64,000 nucleotides of DNA, taken from contig JADGEI010000002.1 in assembly GCA_016744455.1 (NCBI GenBank), positions 124,001 through 188,000 on the forward strand, read 5' to 3'. Made by a program: the position numbers and the translations under genes. Source of the DNA: Alcanivoracaceae bacterium. GTDB lineage: Bacteria > Pseudomonadota > Gammaproteobacteria > Xanthomonadales > Marinicellaceae. This document shows positions 28,465-38,999 of the stretch, in pieces (position 1 is the stretch's first letter; each line of letters begins with the position of its first letter). Under the pieces are notes generated by a model, which searched no databases, was not told the origin of the DNA, and worked only from the letters and a program-made list of their open reading frames with translations.

Positions 28465-29312
28465 AAGAAGTTTCAATAAAATGCAGGTTCGGAACAATTA
28501 GAGGTTTGTGTTGGGGACAAGGCAATAAAAAAAAGATATTAGCATTACATGGTTGGTTAGACAATGCCGCATCATTTCAGCAATTAGCTCCTTTGTTGGC
28601 ACAGATTGGATATGAGGTTGTAGCCATCGATTTTGCAGGGCATGGGCACTCTGATCATAGAGCTGAAGGCCACTTTACTCATTTTGGGGATTTTGTTATT
28701 GATATTCATGATGTTATTGCTAGCCTTAAATGGGAAAAACTTGTCTTTTTAGGCCACTCAATGGGTGCAGCAATGGCACTAATGTATAGTGCAGCTAACC
28801 CAGAGAGAGTTGAAAAACAGATTTTAATAGAAAACTTGGGTCCTATACCAGCCTATGAAGAAGGAACGGCAGCGGAGAACTTGAGAGAAGCATTAGACCA
28901 ATGGACTAAACACTCTACTAAACATAAACACTATTATAATTCTATAGACAAAGCACTAAAAGTGAGGTTAAGCGCAACCCCAATGAAGGCAGAATTACTT
29001 AAGCCTTTGGTTATAAGAGGGCTGAAGAAAACCAAAAAAGGCTATCGTTGGAGAACAGATAAAAGGCTTCGGTTGAGAAGTTTGGTAAGGTATTCAGAAG
29101 AAGTAGTGCAAGACTTTCTTTCAAGCAAAAAACCCGCTACACTAGTTATCATTGCCCTGCCAAAAACATATGCCCTAAACTACCCTAAGGCAGATGAAAG
29201 GTTGTTAAAACTAAACCCTGATAAAACTGTAAAAATTAAGGGCCATCATCATTTACATATGGACAATGCAGAGACAGTATTTAAAATGATTAAGGCTTTC
29301 TTAAAAAAATGA
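28461..29312 (+). CDS. Alpha/beta hydrolase (SERHL-like)
   Basis: 283 aa from ATG 28461, chosen over an in-frame GTG at 28449 because it gives an ATGA overlap with uppP. It has LHGWLDNAASFQQLAPLL, DFAGHGHSD, the nucleophile elbow GHSMGAAMAL and a final HHHLHMDNAE region with the likely catalytic His. It resembles the serine hydrolase-like family; the substrate is unknown. Confidence 0.83.
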   Translation: MKEVSIKCRFGTIRGLCWGQGNKKKILALHGWLDNAASFQQLAPLLAQIGYEVVAIDFAGHGHSDHRAEGHFTHFGDFVIDIHDVIASLKWEKLVFLGHSMGAAMALMYSAANPERVEKQILIENLGPIPAYEEGTAAENLREALDQWTKHSTKHKHYYNSIDKALKVRLSATPMKAELLKPLVIRGLKKTKKGYRWRTDKRLRLRSLVRYSEEVVQDFLSSKKPATLVIIALPKTYALNYPKADERLLKLNPDKTVKIKGHHHLHMDNAETVFKMIKAFLKK

Positions 29313-30781
29313 ACCTGTTGAATTTAACACCAACAATTTTATTGGTTGTCATTGTTAGTTATTTCACTTTTTTGTTTTTTGTCGCTCGTTATACATCAAA
29401 GGGTGCAAACAACCTCGATTTTTTTAATGCATCAAGGTCATCACCATGGTTTGTAGTAGCTTTTGGAATGGTAGGGGCTTCACTATCAGGGGTTACGTTT
29501 ATCTCTTTACCGGGCTCAGTATTAACGAATCAATTTGCCTATTTACAAATGGTTATGGGTTATGCAGTCGGTTATGCTGTAATTATGTTTGTTTTATTGC
29601 CGTTGTATTATAGGCGCAACCTTATTTCTATTTATGGTTATTTAAATCAGCGTTTTGGCGTTTATTCACAAAAGACAGGCTCGTCTTTTTTCATTATATC
29701 TCGGATAATTGGCGCTTCATTCAGAATGTATTTAATGACAATGGTTTTACATGACTTCATATTTATACACTTTGGTGTTCCTTTTTGGTTTACCGTGTTG
29801 GCAAGTTTAGCAATTATTTGGAGTTATACAGTAAAGGGTGGAATTAAAACCATTATATGGACAGATACATTACAAACACTGTTCATGGTAATTGCAGTGG
29901 TTGTTGCGGTACTTACTATTGCAACACAATTGAATCTTAATATAAGTGGTGTAATAAGTGAAATAAAAACTAGTGGGTTTTCACAAGTCTTCTTTTTTGA
30001 TGGTGGTTGGAGCGATACAAATAACTTCTATAAACAGTTTCTTGGCGGAGCATTCATGGCAATTGTAATGACTGGCCTTGATCAAGATATGATGCAGAAA
30101 AATTTAAGTTGTAAAAACCTTAAGGAGTCACAAAAAAACATTCGATGGTTTTTTGTTATTCTTGTGATTGTTAATATTATTTTCATGGCACTTGGGGCTT
30201 TTCTTTATATCTATGCAGAAAAACAAGGCCTGTCATTAGCAACAAATGCTAGTGGTGCAATTGTTACAGATAAGACATTTCCAACTATCGCATTAAATCA
30301 CATGCCAGCCTACTTAGGGGTGGTGTTTTTAGTTGGTTTATTAGCAGCAGCCTACTCTACGGCAGACTCTGCACTAACATCATTAACAACCTCTTATTGT
30401 CTAGATATTCGAGGGGAATTAAATACACCAAAAAACAGGCGTATGCTCATTCATGTAAGTTTTACTTTGGTCTTGTTTATCACAATTGTGGTTTTTAGGT
30501 ATATGCTTGAAGCATCAGCAATTCAAAATTTATTTCGTATGGCAAGCTTTACTTATGGCCCATTATTAGGTTTATTTGCTTTTGGTATACTTACTAACAA
30601 AAACATAAAGGATAAGTATGTACCGTTTCTTGCTATCATGTCACCCGTTATGACATACTTGATAGAATCAAAATCGGCCGTTTTATTTTTCGGCTATAAA
30701 TTTGGTTTTGAACTCTTGTTGGTAAATGGTTTGATAATGTTTTTCGGGTTGCTTTTAACGTCAAAGAAACAAAAAGCATAG
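29309..30781 (+). CDS. Sodium:solute symporter (SSS family)
   Basis: 490 aa with about thirteen hydrophobic helices. The family core is clear: GMVGASLSGVTFISLPG, YSTADSALTSLTTSY and the GLDQDMMQKNLSCKN loop. It imports a small solute with Na+; the substrate (sugar, amino acid, acid) is not predictable. It is the last gene of the run that begins at gyrB and overlaps the hydrolase gene by 4 bp. Confidence 0.92.
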   Translation: MNLLNLTPTILLVVIVSYFTFLFFVARYTSKGANNLDFFNASRSSPWFVVAFGMVGASLSGVTFISLPGSVLTNQFAYLQMVMGYAVGYAVIMFVLLPLYYRRNLISIYGYLNQRFGVYSQKTGSSFFIISRIIGASFRMYLMTMVLHDFIFIHFGVPFWFTVLASLAIIWSYTVKGGIKTIIWTDTLQTLFMVIAVVVAVLTIATQLNLNISGVISEIKTSGFSQVFFFDGGWSDTNNFYKQFLGGAFMAIVMTGLDQDMMQKNLSCKNLKESQKNIRWFFVILVIVNIIFMALGAFLYIYAEKQGLSLATNASGAIVTDKTFPTIALNHMPAYLGVVFLVGLLAAAYSTADSALTSLTTSYCLDIRGELNTPKNRRMLIHVSFTLVLFITIVVFRYMLEASAIQNLFRMASFTYGPLLGLFAFGILTNKNIKDKYVPFLAIMSPVMTYLIESKSAVLFFGYKFGFELLLVNGLIMFFGLLLTSKKQKA

Positions 30782-31217
30782 CTGAGAAGTTTGACAGATA
30801 CTTTGTCTTGATGGGCGCATTTATCATTATTTGCACCCTCTGTTCCAGAATTGTGCAAAGCACTCCGTTAGTTATTAATTGAATTGTAGCAAATACATAC
30901 AAATATGCTTCGGTGCTTTTTAAGTTAAACATTAGGCTCGTAAGCGATTATTTTTTAAATTTAGCGCCCCAATTTTACTGAGCTTATATAACTACACATT
31001 TTAGCTTGATTAAAAGCACTTAGCTTGCCTTGATAAATTGTTGCCTATTAAGTGGTTTAATAATAGCGACCTTAATTGGCTTAATTAAATAGCAAAAACA
31101 AGGATATGTATAATGTTTTACAAAATCAACAATTAACAACGATAGAAAAATAAAACATTTGTGTTTTAGTTATCATTATGTTGAAATTAATGTAAGGATG
31201 TTAATAAGAGAGTCAAA
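30782..31217. other. 436-bp noncoding stretch before the giant protease
   Basis: No protein-like frame, tRNA, riboswitch or strong hairpin was seen. A TATAAT stands at 31109-31114 without a good -35 partner, and a weak AAGAGAG ribosome binding site precedes the ATG at 31218. It most likely holds the promoter region of the giant protease gene. Confidence 0.5.
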
Positions 31218-34200
31218 ATGTGTTGTCATATAAGGTTTAAACCACTAGTAAGCTTGTTTTTATATCAATTTTTGATGGTTGTACATGCCACAGAAATGGT
31301 AACAATAACAGCCCCTAAAAACTTTGATCAAGCAAGGAATGATGTAACCTTGTTACATGAATATGGAAGTTTTAATTTATACAAGATTCCAAAAAGCAAC
31401 TACTCTTCTCTTCAGTCAGAAGTGAAAAATCAAACAAAGAAAATAAACCCTAAAATAGAGTTCGATGCACTAGCATATGACCCTACAAAGGACTTTGTGC
31501 ATATTCCGTTACAATTCCAGATTAATGAGAATCAAGTTAATGAAGCAAGTATACATTTGGTGCGTTTTGTTGGCCCAATAAAACAACAATGGCTTGATGT
31601 TTTAGAAAAAACCGGGGCAAAACTTATACAATATGTAAGAAACAATGCCTATCTTGTTTGGGCAGATAAGGACTCACGTTCAGCCATTAAAGCGCTATCA
31701 GAAGAAGGAAGTATAATTAATGCTGAGGGGCTATATCAGCCTTTTTTAAAACAAGGTGCAACCATATCTTCGCGATTATTGAGTGAAGACTTAAATGCAG
31801 TTGAAAAAATACGGATATCTTTTCAATTAGTTGATCACCCAGCTATTGATAAAAGCAAACAAGTTATTGAGTCATTGTCTCTAGATGTTATATCACCATG
31901 GACCAGGGTTTTGAGCTACCATAACATAACCGTTGTGGTTTTTGCTAAAGATATAGAAACTATTGTAAAGAGGCATGATGTTTATTCTGCACTAGAGTAT
32001 TTTGATCGAGAGTTAACAGATGAGGTACAAGGCCAAATTATTGCAGGTAATTTAAATGTAGGAAATACTGGGCCATCAGGAACGGGGTATTTGCCATGGT
32101 TACTTTCTAAGGGTTTTAGTACTAATCAAAATGATTACCCCATCGTTGATGTGGTAGATGATGGCATAGGTAATGGTTCGATAGTTAATGGCGCGGGAGA
32201 TGATACATTAACCGTTTTACGAGACGGAGTTACAACAAGGTTAGACCATGTAGACAACTGCACATCAGATGCAACAGGAGAAGGGTTAGATGGACACGGC
32301 CATATTAATATTAATATCGTTGGTGGTTATGATCAAAGGTCAGGGTTTCCTTTCAGAGACCCGAATGGTTACCAAAGAGGCCAAGGAATAAACCCTTATG
32401 GGCGTTTAGCTGGAACAAGAATTTTTGATACTGTTGGCTTTGATTTGTCTAGTTGTGGTGGAGCTGATAGTGATCTAATCAAGTCTCAACAAGACAATGG
32501 AAGTTTAATTTCAAGTAATTCATGGGGCTGTGGTGGTTGTGCAGGCTCTTATGATAGCTCATCTCAAGCATTTGATGTTGGTGTACGAGACGCAGATTTA
32601 ACTGAAGCTGGAAACCAGCAAATGATAATGCTTTTTGCAGCAGGCAATGATGGCAGTGGTGCGACAACAATAGGTACACCAGGTAATGGTAAAAATATGA
32701 TCACTGTTGGCGCATCAGAAAATAATCGGCCAACGGATGAAGATGGAAACTGGACTGATGGTTGTGGTATTGACCCAACAGGTGCCAATAGTGCAATGGA
32801 TGTAATTGGTTTTTCATCAAGAGGCCCTGCGCCAGGCGGTAGAACTAAGCCAGAAATAATAGCACCAGGGACCCATATTCAAGGAACAGCAAGTACAAAC
32901 GGGGGTTATACAGGAGGGGGCGTTTGCGATCAATTCCGCCCATCGGGGCAAACAGTTTTTGCCTCATCATCAGGAACATCTCACTCAACTCCAGCGGCTG
33001 CAGGAGTTGCATCATTGTATTATTACTGGTTGCAAAACACACATGGTCAAGCAAATCCGACGCCTTCGTTGATGAAAGCTTATATGATAGCTCACCCAAC
33101 ATACCTAACTGGAGTGAGTGCAAATGATGATTTGCCAAGTAATAGTCAAGGTTATGGTATGCCGAATATGGAACTAGCTTTTAATAATGAAGCTAGAGTA
33201 ATTGAGAATGAAGTAACAACATTTGATAACACAGGAGAAACATGGACATGGAGTGGTTCAGTGGCAAACACAGGAGAACCCATAAGGTTGGTTTTGGCCT
33301 ACACTGATGCAGCGGGAGCAACAGGAACAAGCCCGGAAGTTAATAATCTAAACTTAACTGCGATAATAGATGGCAACACTTATGTGGGCAACAACTTTTC
33401 AGGTGCATTTAGTGTTTTAGGAGGGGCTGCAGATGCAGATAATAACTATGAGGCTATTTTCTTGCCAGCAGGGACATCAGGAACTATTGATATAACAGTA
33501 ACAGCAGCTAATATCTCAGGTGATGGTGTACCTAATTCAGGAGATGGAACGGATCAAGATTTCTCAATAGTTTGTTATAACTGTTCACAACAACCAGATT
33601 ATAACCTCAATATCGTTGAGCCTAGTATTAATGTTTGTGTTGACCCTGGCCCAATATTGGCTCCTAACGTAACGATAAATACTACATCTGTTTTGGGGTT
33701 CTCAACACCAATAAATTTGGGTTTTAATCCTCTATTACCTACTGGTTTTAGCGCTTCATTTTCATTAAACCCTGTCGTGCCAGGAAGCAGTTCATCTTTA
33801 GGGTTAACAGTGGATAGTTCCGCAAGTGTTGGCACACATAATATAATAGTAGAGGGCAATGCATCTGGCAATACAAAGCAAGACTCCTTTGATGTTGTTG
33901 TTTCTTTTCCTGTAGCCTCATCTCCAACATTAACTAACCCTTTTGATGGGGAAACAGGGGTGGTTATACAACCTACATTCAATTGGGGAGCGATTAGTGG
34001 AGCATTAAGTTATGATATTGATATTGCTACAGATGCAGCGTTTATCACAATTATCGATACAGCAACAACCCCATCCAACAATTATACAACGGCTTTAAGT
34101 TTAAATGCGTCAACCCAATATTTTTGGCGAGTTAGAGCAAATAACAACTGTGGAAACGGTAACTATTCAAACACTTCTTCGTTTACTACTGCCAATATTG

Positions 34201-37200
34201 TCAATGTAGAATTATGCAGTACACCAGGAGCAAATATACCAGACAATAATGTTGCTGGTTTAAATGATACAATTATTTTCCCACAAGATATTACAGTAAC
34301 AGATGTTGATATTAAGATTGACATTAGCCATACATGGGTTTCGGATTTATCTTTAACGGTTACAAATAATGGTACAACCAGCACAACTACAATTATCGAT
34401 AGGCCAAACAACTGTAGCAGTGATGATATAGATACAACCATTGATGACGACAATGGAACGCCTGTTGAAAACGAATGCAGCGTAACACCGCCAGCTATTG
34501 GTGCTGGGCCCTTTACGCCAAACAACCCATTAAGTGTATTTGATGGTGAAGCAGCAATGAACAACTGGACATTAAATGTACGCGATCACGCAAATCAAGA
34601 TACGGGTACTTTAAATGAATGGTGTATCGTTGTTACAGGCACTCCTATTTTACCAACGCCAGATATTAACTTTAGTGGATCCAATTTATCACAAGATGTT
34701 TGTCTAGACCCGGGACCTACGTCCATTACACCTGTTACCCTAAACGTAACATCGTTAAACAATTACAACAATCCGATTACACTAGCCTTTAATCCTGTTC
34801 TTCCAACAGGAATTAGTGGTAACTTTAGTAACAATAGTTTTATTCCTGCAGTAGCTCCGGGAACAGATTCGTTGTTAAACATGATGGTTACAAGTGGTGC
34901 TACATCAGGAATTAATACTGTAACAATAGAGGCATCAGGAGCTGCTATTGCAACCCAAAGCGTGGATTTGGATTTAAATGTGGTTTTTGCCTTAGCTGCA
35001 GACCCCAGTATTTCAACGCCAACAAGTGGAACTACCGGTGTTGCAATTAATACAACATTAAACTGGTTAGCAGTTAGTGGTGCTACAAGTTACGATATCG
35101 ATGTCGCGACTGACTCAGCTTTTACTACAATTGTTGCATCTACAACAACAGCATCGACTAATTACACACCCGGTAGCTTGGTAAATGGAACCGTGTACTA
35201 TTGGCGGGTACGTGCAAGTAATTTGTGTGGTGATAGTGGTTACATAATAAGTGCATTTGAAACCATAGGAGGAAGTGGAAGCTCTACAAGCACAACATGT
35301 AGTAATCCGGCATTGGCTATTCCTGATGCAACTCCTGCTGGAACAACAGACACACTTAATATTGCCTCTGGTGGCACGATAACAGACATAGATATAAGCT
35401 TAGACGTAACTCATTCTTGGGTTGGAGACCTGGTTGCAAATGTGTCAAGACCACTAGGTACGGCGGTTACTATATTAGAAAGGCCAGGCATACCGCCAGG
35501 TAATTTTGGATGTGGCGGTGACAATATTGATACAATAATTGATGATGGCTCAGGAGTTCCCGTAGAAGGAGTTTGTGCTGGCGGAAACCCAACAATTGGG
35601 ACAGGACCATTCTCTCCGAATAACGCTTTATCTGCATTTAATACAGAAATATCAAATGGAGATTGGGTAATTACAATTTCGGATAATGCAGGTGGTGATA
35701 CAGGAACATTAAATGAATGGTGTGTTATTGCAACAGTCGACACAGGTTCTTCCTTGGCACCAGCAGATTACAGCGACTTAGATAGTTCATATGGAGTTGC
35801 GAAACATGAAGGAGGTGGTGTTTCTAGATTGGGCAATAATTGGACAGCGGATAGTGGTTTTGCTCAAGATGCAGATACAACAGACGATGATGGTATAACA
35901 GCATCTGGCATGTGGTTGCCAGGTAGCACCACAGCACAACTTAGTGTTGAATCTACCGGAGGTTATTTGGCTTGTTGGTTTGATTGGAATAACGATGGTA
36001 CCTTTGCTATTGGAGAAAAAAGTGTTGCTCAGGCTATTGCATCACCAGGCCCCGTAGTTATTCCGGTTACAATTCCTGTTGGAAGTACATTTGGTAATAC
36101 GGGTGATGATTTTCTTGAAAGTAGGTGCCGTTTTTACAGTGCAGAACCCTCAAGAGGGACTGAAATAGCAACAGGAACAACAGGTTCTGGAGAAGTTGAA
36201 GATTACCGTTTTTTAGCCAATGATTTGACACCAGTTACGCTGGCTTTTTCGCAAAGCAGTAAACGTGGATCAAGCTTTAGTTTAGAATGGTCAACCACAA
36301 CAGAAGCGGGAACTGTTGCTTTTAATGTCCATGGTTTAATCAATAATGTTTGGAAAAAATTAAACAACATTCCTATTTCAGCAAAAGGAACTAATTCAAC
36401 GTTACCAAACCATTACAATTTTCAAGTAAACAGTAATCAAATAACACTGTATAAAATAGAAGAGTTAACAACTCAAGGATTGTCACGCATGTATGGGCCC
36501 TATGGAGCAGACCTAACTTACGGTAAATACCCTGTTGTTGAGAACATAAATTGGCAACAGGTTAAAAACCACTCAACTCAAAGCTTACAAACCAGACAAA
36601 ACGCAATGAGGGGAAGTTTTGACTTTATAAAAGTTAAGGTTTCAAAAACAGGTTTACATCGTATAAGTTATGAACAGCTATTGACTTTAGGTGTTGATTG
36701 GCAAGGCTATAGTTCAGCTGAAATTGCCATAGAGTTTGAAAATACAGCGGTTGCACGTTACATATCTGCTGACACCTTTGCACCAGGCGTGTACATTGAG
36801 TTTGTTGGTAAGGCTGCTCAAACACTATATACCGATACAAATATCTACCAATTGTCGTTAAAACCAACAGCTGTTAAAGTTGCACAAGTCTTTACTCATA
36901 ACGGATTTATAATCGATGAAAATGCTTATCACATGGCAGAGGCTAAAATAGACGGTGATAACGAGTACAGTTTTGCTTCCCCAGCACAAAGTCCTTGGTT
37001 CTATCAAAAAATGTTAGCTTATACAGATGAAAAAAGATGGCAGTTTCCTTTAGCCACACCTAATTTATTGAATAATGGTACTGAACCTTTGTTTGATTAT
37101 CGAGCTTGGGGTGGAACGGATTGGCCACAAGCCACAGTGGATCACCACATCCAAATAGAAATTAATGAACAACAACTTATAGATAGTTATGGTAATGGTA

Positions 37201-38723
37201 CACAGATATTTGAAGCTAGCACAGCATTGCCAGAAAACTTATTACAACAACAAAATATTGTTACTGTGATACTTCCTGCGGATACCGGTGTTGACCATGA
37301 CTTAATACAACTGGATAGTTTGAGAGTTAGCTACCCTTCAGAAATAGTTGTACAAAATGGGCAATTACAATTTATCCCTAATGTGACTACAGCAGATTTA
37401 GACTTAATTTATAGTAATGGTTTTGAGTTAGTCAATACTCAAAAAACGCAAACTAAAACCACAAATGGTACTACTGGTTTTGTTGTTTCTGGTTTGAGCC
37501 AGGAAAATATCAGTGTTTATGTGCAAGATAATGGTACGTTAAATATGTTTGAAAACATAAACCCTTATCCTGATAATGGTGGCTTTGCAGTAGAGTTGCC
37601 ACATATAAATGGTGAATACTATATTTCAGAAAACACTAGTATTGAGTTGCCAAATATAGAGTTAGCAACAACCAACCAACTAGAACGACAAGGGTCTTAT
37701 GATTACTTAATGATTGCTCACCCTGATTTTGAAGCAACGTTAAATCAATTAGCAAGTTACCATCAATCAAATGGCTTGTCGGTTTTGGTGACTAACACTG
37801 ATGATATTTATGCCAACTATTCACATCACCGAATAAGCGCACAGGCTATAAAGAGCTATATTGAAGACGTTAGTGTTCAAATGGGTATACAGGCAGTATT
37901 GCTGGTTGGGGGAGATAGTTATGATTACATGAACAACCTAAATATTGGCTCAATTAGCCATATTCCAACCCTTTATCACCCTGTTGACAGTTTGGTAAAA
38001 TTTGCTCCAGTTGACCCCTTATATGTTGATATTAACAATGACTTAGTGCCTGATTTATCATTAGGTAGGTTGCCAGTAAGAACAAATCAAGAGTTACAAA
38101 ATAGTATAGATAAGATGGTGTCTTTTGCTAATAGAGACTATAATGAAACAGCACTTTTTGCGACAGATAGAGGGTTGTCTTTTGATGAGTTTTCCGATCA
38201 AATAATCAGCACAATTCCAGAAAGTTGGTTTGTTGAAACAGCCTATATCAATCAATTAGAAATTAACGGTGCTCAACAGGCAATTAAAAACGGCATAGAA
38301 AATGGAACAACTTTTACAAGTTTCTTTGGCCACTCAGGCCCTGGATCTTGGTCATTTGAGCGTCTTTTTGACACCGATGATGTTCTAGCTCTAAATAATA
38401 GCAACAAACCAACGGTTGTTAATCAGTTTGGTTGTTGGAACACATATTATGTAACCCCGATGTTTGACACCATGTCACATCGCTTTATGCAACTAGAAAA
38501 TAAAGGAGCGGTAGCTGTTATGGGAGCTAGCACTCTAACTGAAAGTTTCCATGAATTAGAGCTGGGTATTCGTTTAATTCCAAATTTAACTCATAATAAT
38601 ATGACAATTGGAGAGGCCATACTCCAAGCCAAACAAAACTTAGCAGTAAGTCACCCTGACTATCTAGATGTGATTTTAGGCTGGACCTTATTGGGTGACC
38701 CGATGATAGAGGTCAACAATTAA
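31218..38723 (+). CDS. Giant secreted dual protease: S8 subtilisin plus C25 gingipain-like
   Basis: 2501 aa with a signal peptide (about residues 1-25, ending VVHATE). The S8 domain (about 290-660) has a full triad: Asp314 (VVDDG), His360 (DGHGH) and Ser588 (SGTSHSTP). Two Ig-like, FN3-like and proprotein-convertase P-domain blocks follow (about 794-1140 and 1150-1506), then a GEVED domain (about 1515-1668). From about 1800 comes a PorU-like region (KVSKTGLHRISYEQL) and a C25 peptidase domain (about 2160-2501) with His2372 (GHSGPG) and Cys2406 (FGCWNT). No IPTL or NGFE tail ends the protein. It should be exported; how it crosses the outer membrane is unknown. Confidence 0.9.
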   Translation: MCCHIRFKPLVSLFLYQFLMVVHATEMVTITAPKNFDQARNDVTLLHEYGSFNLYKIPKSNYSSLQSEVKNQTKKINPKIEFDALAYDPTKDFVHIPLQFQINENQVNEASIHLVRFVGPIKQQWLDVLEKTGAKLIQYVRNNAYLVWADKDSRSAIKALSEEGSIINAEGLYQPFLKQGATISSRLLSEDLNAVEKIRISFQLVDHPAIDKSKQVIESLSLDVISPWTRVLSYHNITVVVFAKDIETIVKRHDVYSALEYFDRELTDEVQGQIIAGNLNVGNTGPSGTGYLPWLLSKGFSTNQNDYPIVDVVDDGIGNGSIVNGAGDDTLTVLRDGVTTRLDHVDNCTSDATGEGLDGHGHININIVGGYDQRSGFPFRDPNGYQRGQGINPYGRLAGTRIFDTVGFDLSSCGGADSDLIKSQQDNGSLISSNSWGCGGCAGSYDSSSQAFDVGVRDADLTEAGNQQMIMLFAAGNDGSGATTIGTPGNGKNMITVGASENNRPTDEDGNWTDGCGIDPTGANSAMDVIGFSSRGPAPGGRTKPEIIAPGTHIQGTASTNGGYTGGGVCDQFRPSGQTVFASSSGTSHSTPAAAGVASLYYYWLQNTHGQANPTPSLMKAYMIAHPTYLTGVSANDDLPSNSQGYGMPNMELAFNNEARVIENEVTTFDNTGETWTWSGSVANTGEPIRLVLAYTDAAGATGTSPEVNNLNLTAIIDGNTYVGNNFSGAFSVLGGAADADNNYEAIFLPAGTSGTIDITVTAANISGDGVPNSGDGTDQDFSIVCYNCSQQPDYNLNIVEPSINVCVDPGPILAPNVTINTTSVLGFSTPINLGFNPLLPTGFSASFSLNPVVPGSSSSLGLTVDSSASVGTHNIIVEGNASGNTKQDSFDVVVSFPVASSPTLTNPFDGETGVVIQPTFNWGAISGALSYDIDIATDAAFITIIDTATTPSNNYTTALSLNASTQYFWRVRANNNCGNGNYSNTSSFTTANIVNVELCSTPGANIPDNNVAGLNDTIIFPQDITVTDVDIKIDISHTWVSDLSLTVTNNGTTSTTTIIDRPNNCSSDDIDTTIDDDNGTPVENECSVTPPAIGAGPFTPNNPLSVFDGEAAMNNWTLNVRDHANQDTGTLNEWCIVVTGTPILPTPDINFSGSNLSQDVCLDPGPTSITPVTLNVTSLNNYNNPITLAFNPVLPTGISGNFSNNSFIPAVAPGTDSLLNMMVTSGATSGINTVTIEASGAAIATQSVDLDLNVVFALAADPSISTPTSGTTGVAINTTLNWLAVSGATSYDIDVATDSAFTTIVASTTTASTNYTPGSLVNGTVYYWRVRASNLCGDSGYIISAFETIGGSGSSTSTTCSNPALAIPDATPAGTTDTLNIASGGTITDIDISLDVTHSWVGDLVANVSRPLGTAVTILERPGIPPGNFGCGGDNIDTIIDDGSGVPVEGVCAGGNPTIGTGPFSPNNALSAFNTEISNGDWVITISDNAGGDTGTLNEWCVIATVDTGSSLAPADYSDLDSSYGVAKHEGGGVSRLGNNWTADSGFAQDADTTDDDGITASGMWLPGSTTAQLSVESTGGYLACWFDWNNDGTFAIGEKSVAQAIASPGPVVIPVTIPVGSTFGNTGDDFLESRCRFYSAEPSRGTEIATGTTGSGEVEDYRFLANDLTPVTLAFSQSSKRGSSFSLEWSTTTEAGTVAFNVHGLINNVWKKLNNIPISAKGTNSTLPNHYNFQVNSNQITLYKIEELTTQGLSRMYGPYGADLTYGKYPVVENINWQQVKNHSTQSLQTRQNAMRGSFDFIKVKVSKTGLHRISYEQLLTLGVDWQGYSSAEIAIEFENTAVARYISADTFAPGVYIEFVGKAAQTLYTDTNIYQLSLKPTAVKVAQVFTHNGFIIDENAYHMAEAKIDGDNEYSFASPAQSPWFYQKMLAYTDEKRWQFPLATPNLLNNGTEPLFDYRAWGGTDWPQATVDHHIQIEINEQQLIDSYGNGTQIFEASTALPENLLQQQNIVTVILPADTGVDHDLIQLDSLRVSYPSEIVVQNGQLQFIPNVTTADLDLIYSNGFELVNTQKTQTKTTNGTTGFVVSGLSQENISVYVQDNGTLNMFENINPYPDNGGFAVELPHINGEYYISENTSIELPNIELATTNQLERQGSYDYLMIAHPDFEATLNQLASYHQSNGLSVLVTNTDDIYANYSHHRISAQAIKSYIEDVSVQMGIQAVLLVGGDSYDYMNNLNIGSISHIPTLYHPVDSLVKFAPVDPLYVDINNDLVPDLSLGRLPVRTNQELQNSIDKMVSFANRDYNETALFATDRGLSFDEFSDQIISTIPESWFVETAYINQLEINGAQQAIKNGIENGTTFTSFFGHSGPGSWSFERLFDTDDVLALNNSNKPTVVNQFGCWNTYYVTPMFDTMSHRFMQLENKGAVAVMGASTLTESFHELELGIRLIPNLTHNNMTIGEAILQAKQNLAVSHPDYLDVILGWTLLGDPMIEVNN
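33598..35740 (+). repeat. Protein-level tandem repeat inside the giant protease
   Basis: Two blocks of about 1.06 kb (33598-34650 and 34663-35740) encode the same domain order. The first opens with VCVDPGP and the second with VCLDPGP; both continue through SGA..SYDIDIATD-type FN3 segments and end in DTGTLNEWC of the P domain. The DNA has diverged, so this is an old internal duplication. Confidence 0.8.
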
Positions 38724-38737
38724 AAAGTTTTAATGAT

Positions 38738-38763
38738 GGGCACAAAATTTGTGCCCTTTTTTT
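38738..38763 (+). terminator. Strong intrinsic terminator
   Basis: GGGCACAAA and TTTGTGCCC form a near-perfect stem, followed by seven T, 15 bp after the giant protease stop. Confidence 0.88.
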
Positions 38764-38999
38764 CAAGTTACAATTAGTGGTAATGTGATTTCATTTGAGC
38801 AAATGAACAGATAAGGTGAATTGTGGTTTTACACAGCAAGGAGTGAGAAACAAGGTTTTAATAGAGTGATAGAGTATTAATATAAAAATTAACTTTTAGA
38901 TTAAAGTGAAAGGTGTTGAACTAATTAATTATCCCTACCCCCCTAGACAGAACTACGGAATGCCTTTAAGATAATCACACACACACTTACAGGACATTC

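Noticed and set aside
30782-31217. Integron-like attC or tRNA in the long gap
   Set aside because: GTTA-type and GGC-type core sites do not pair as in attC, and no T-loop (GTTCGA-type) sequence is present.
32479-33138. Several antisense frames within the giant protease gene
   Set aside because: Shadow frames of a long, motif-rich coding sequence.
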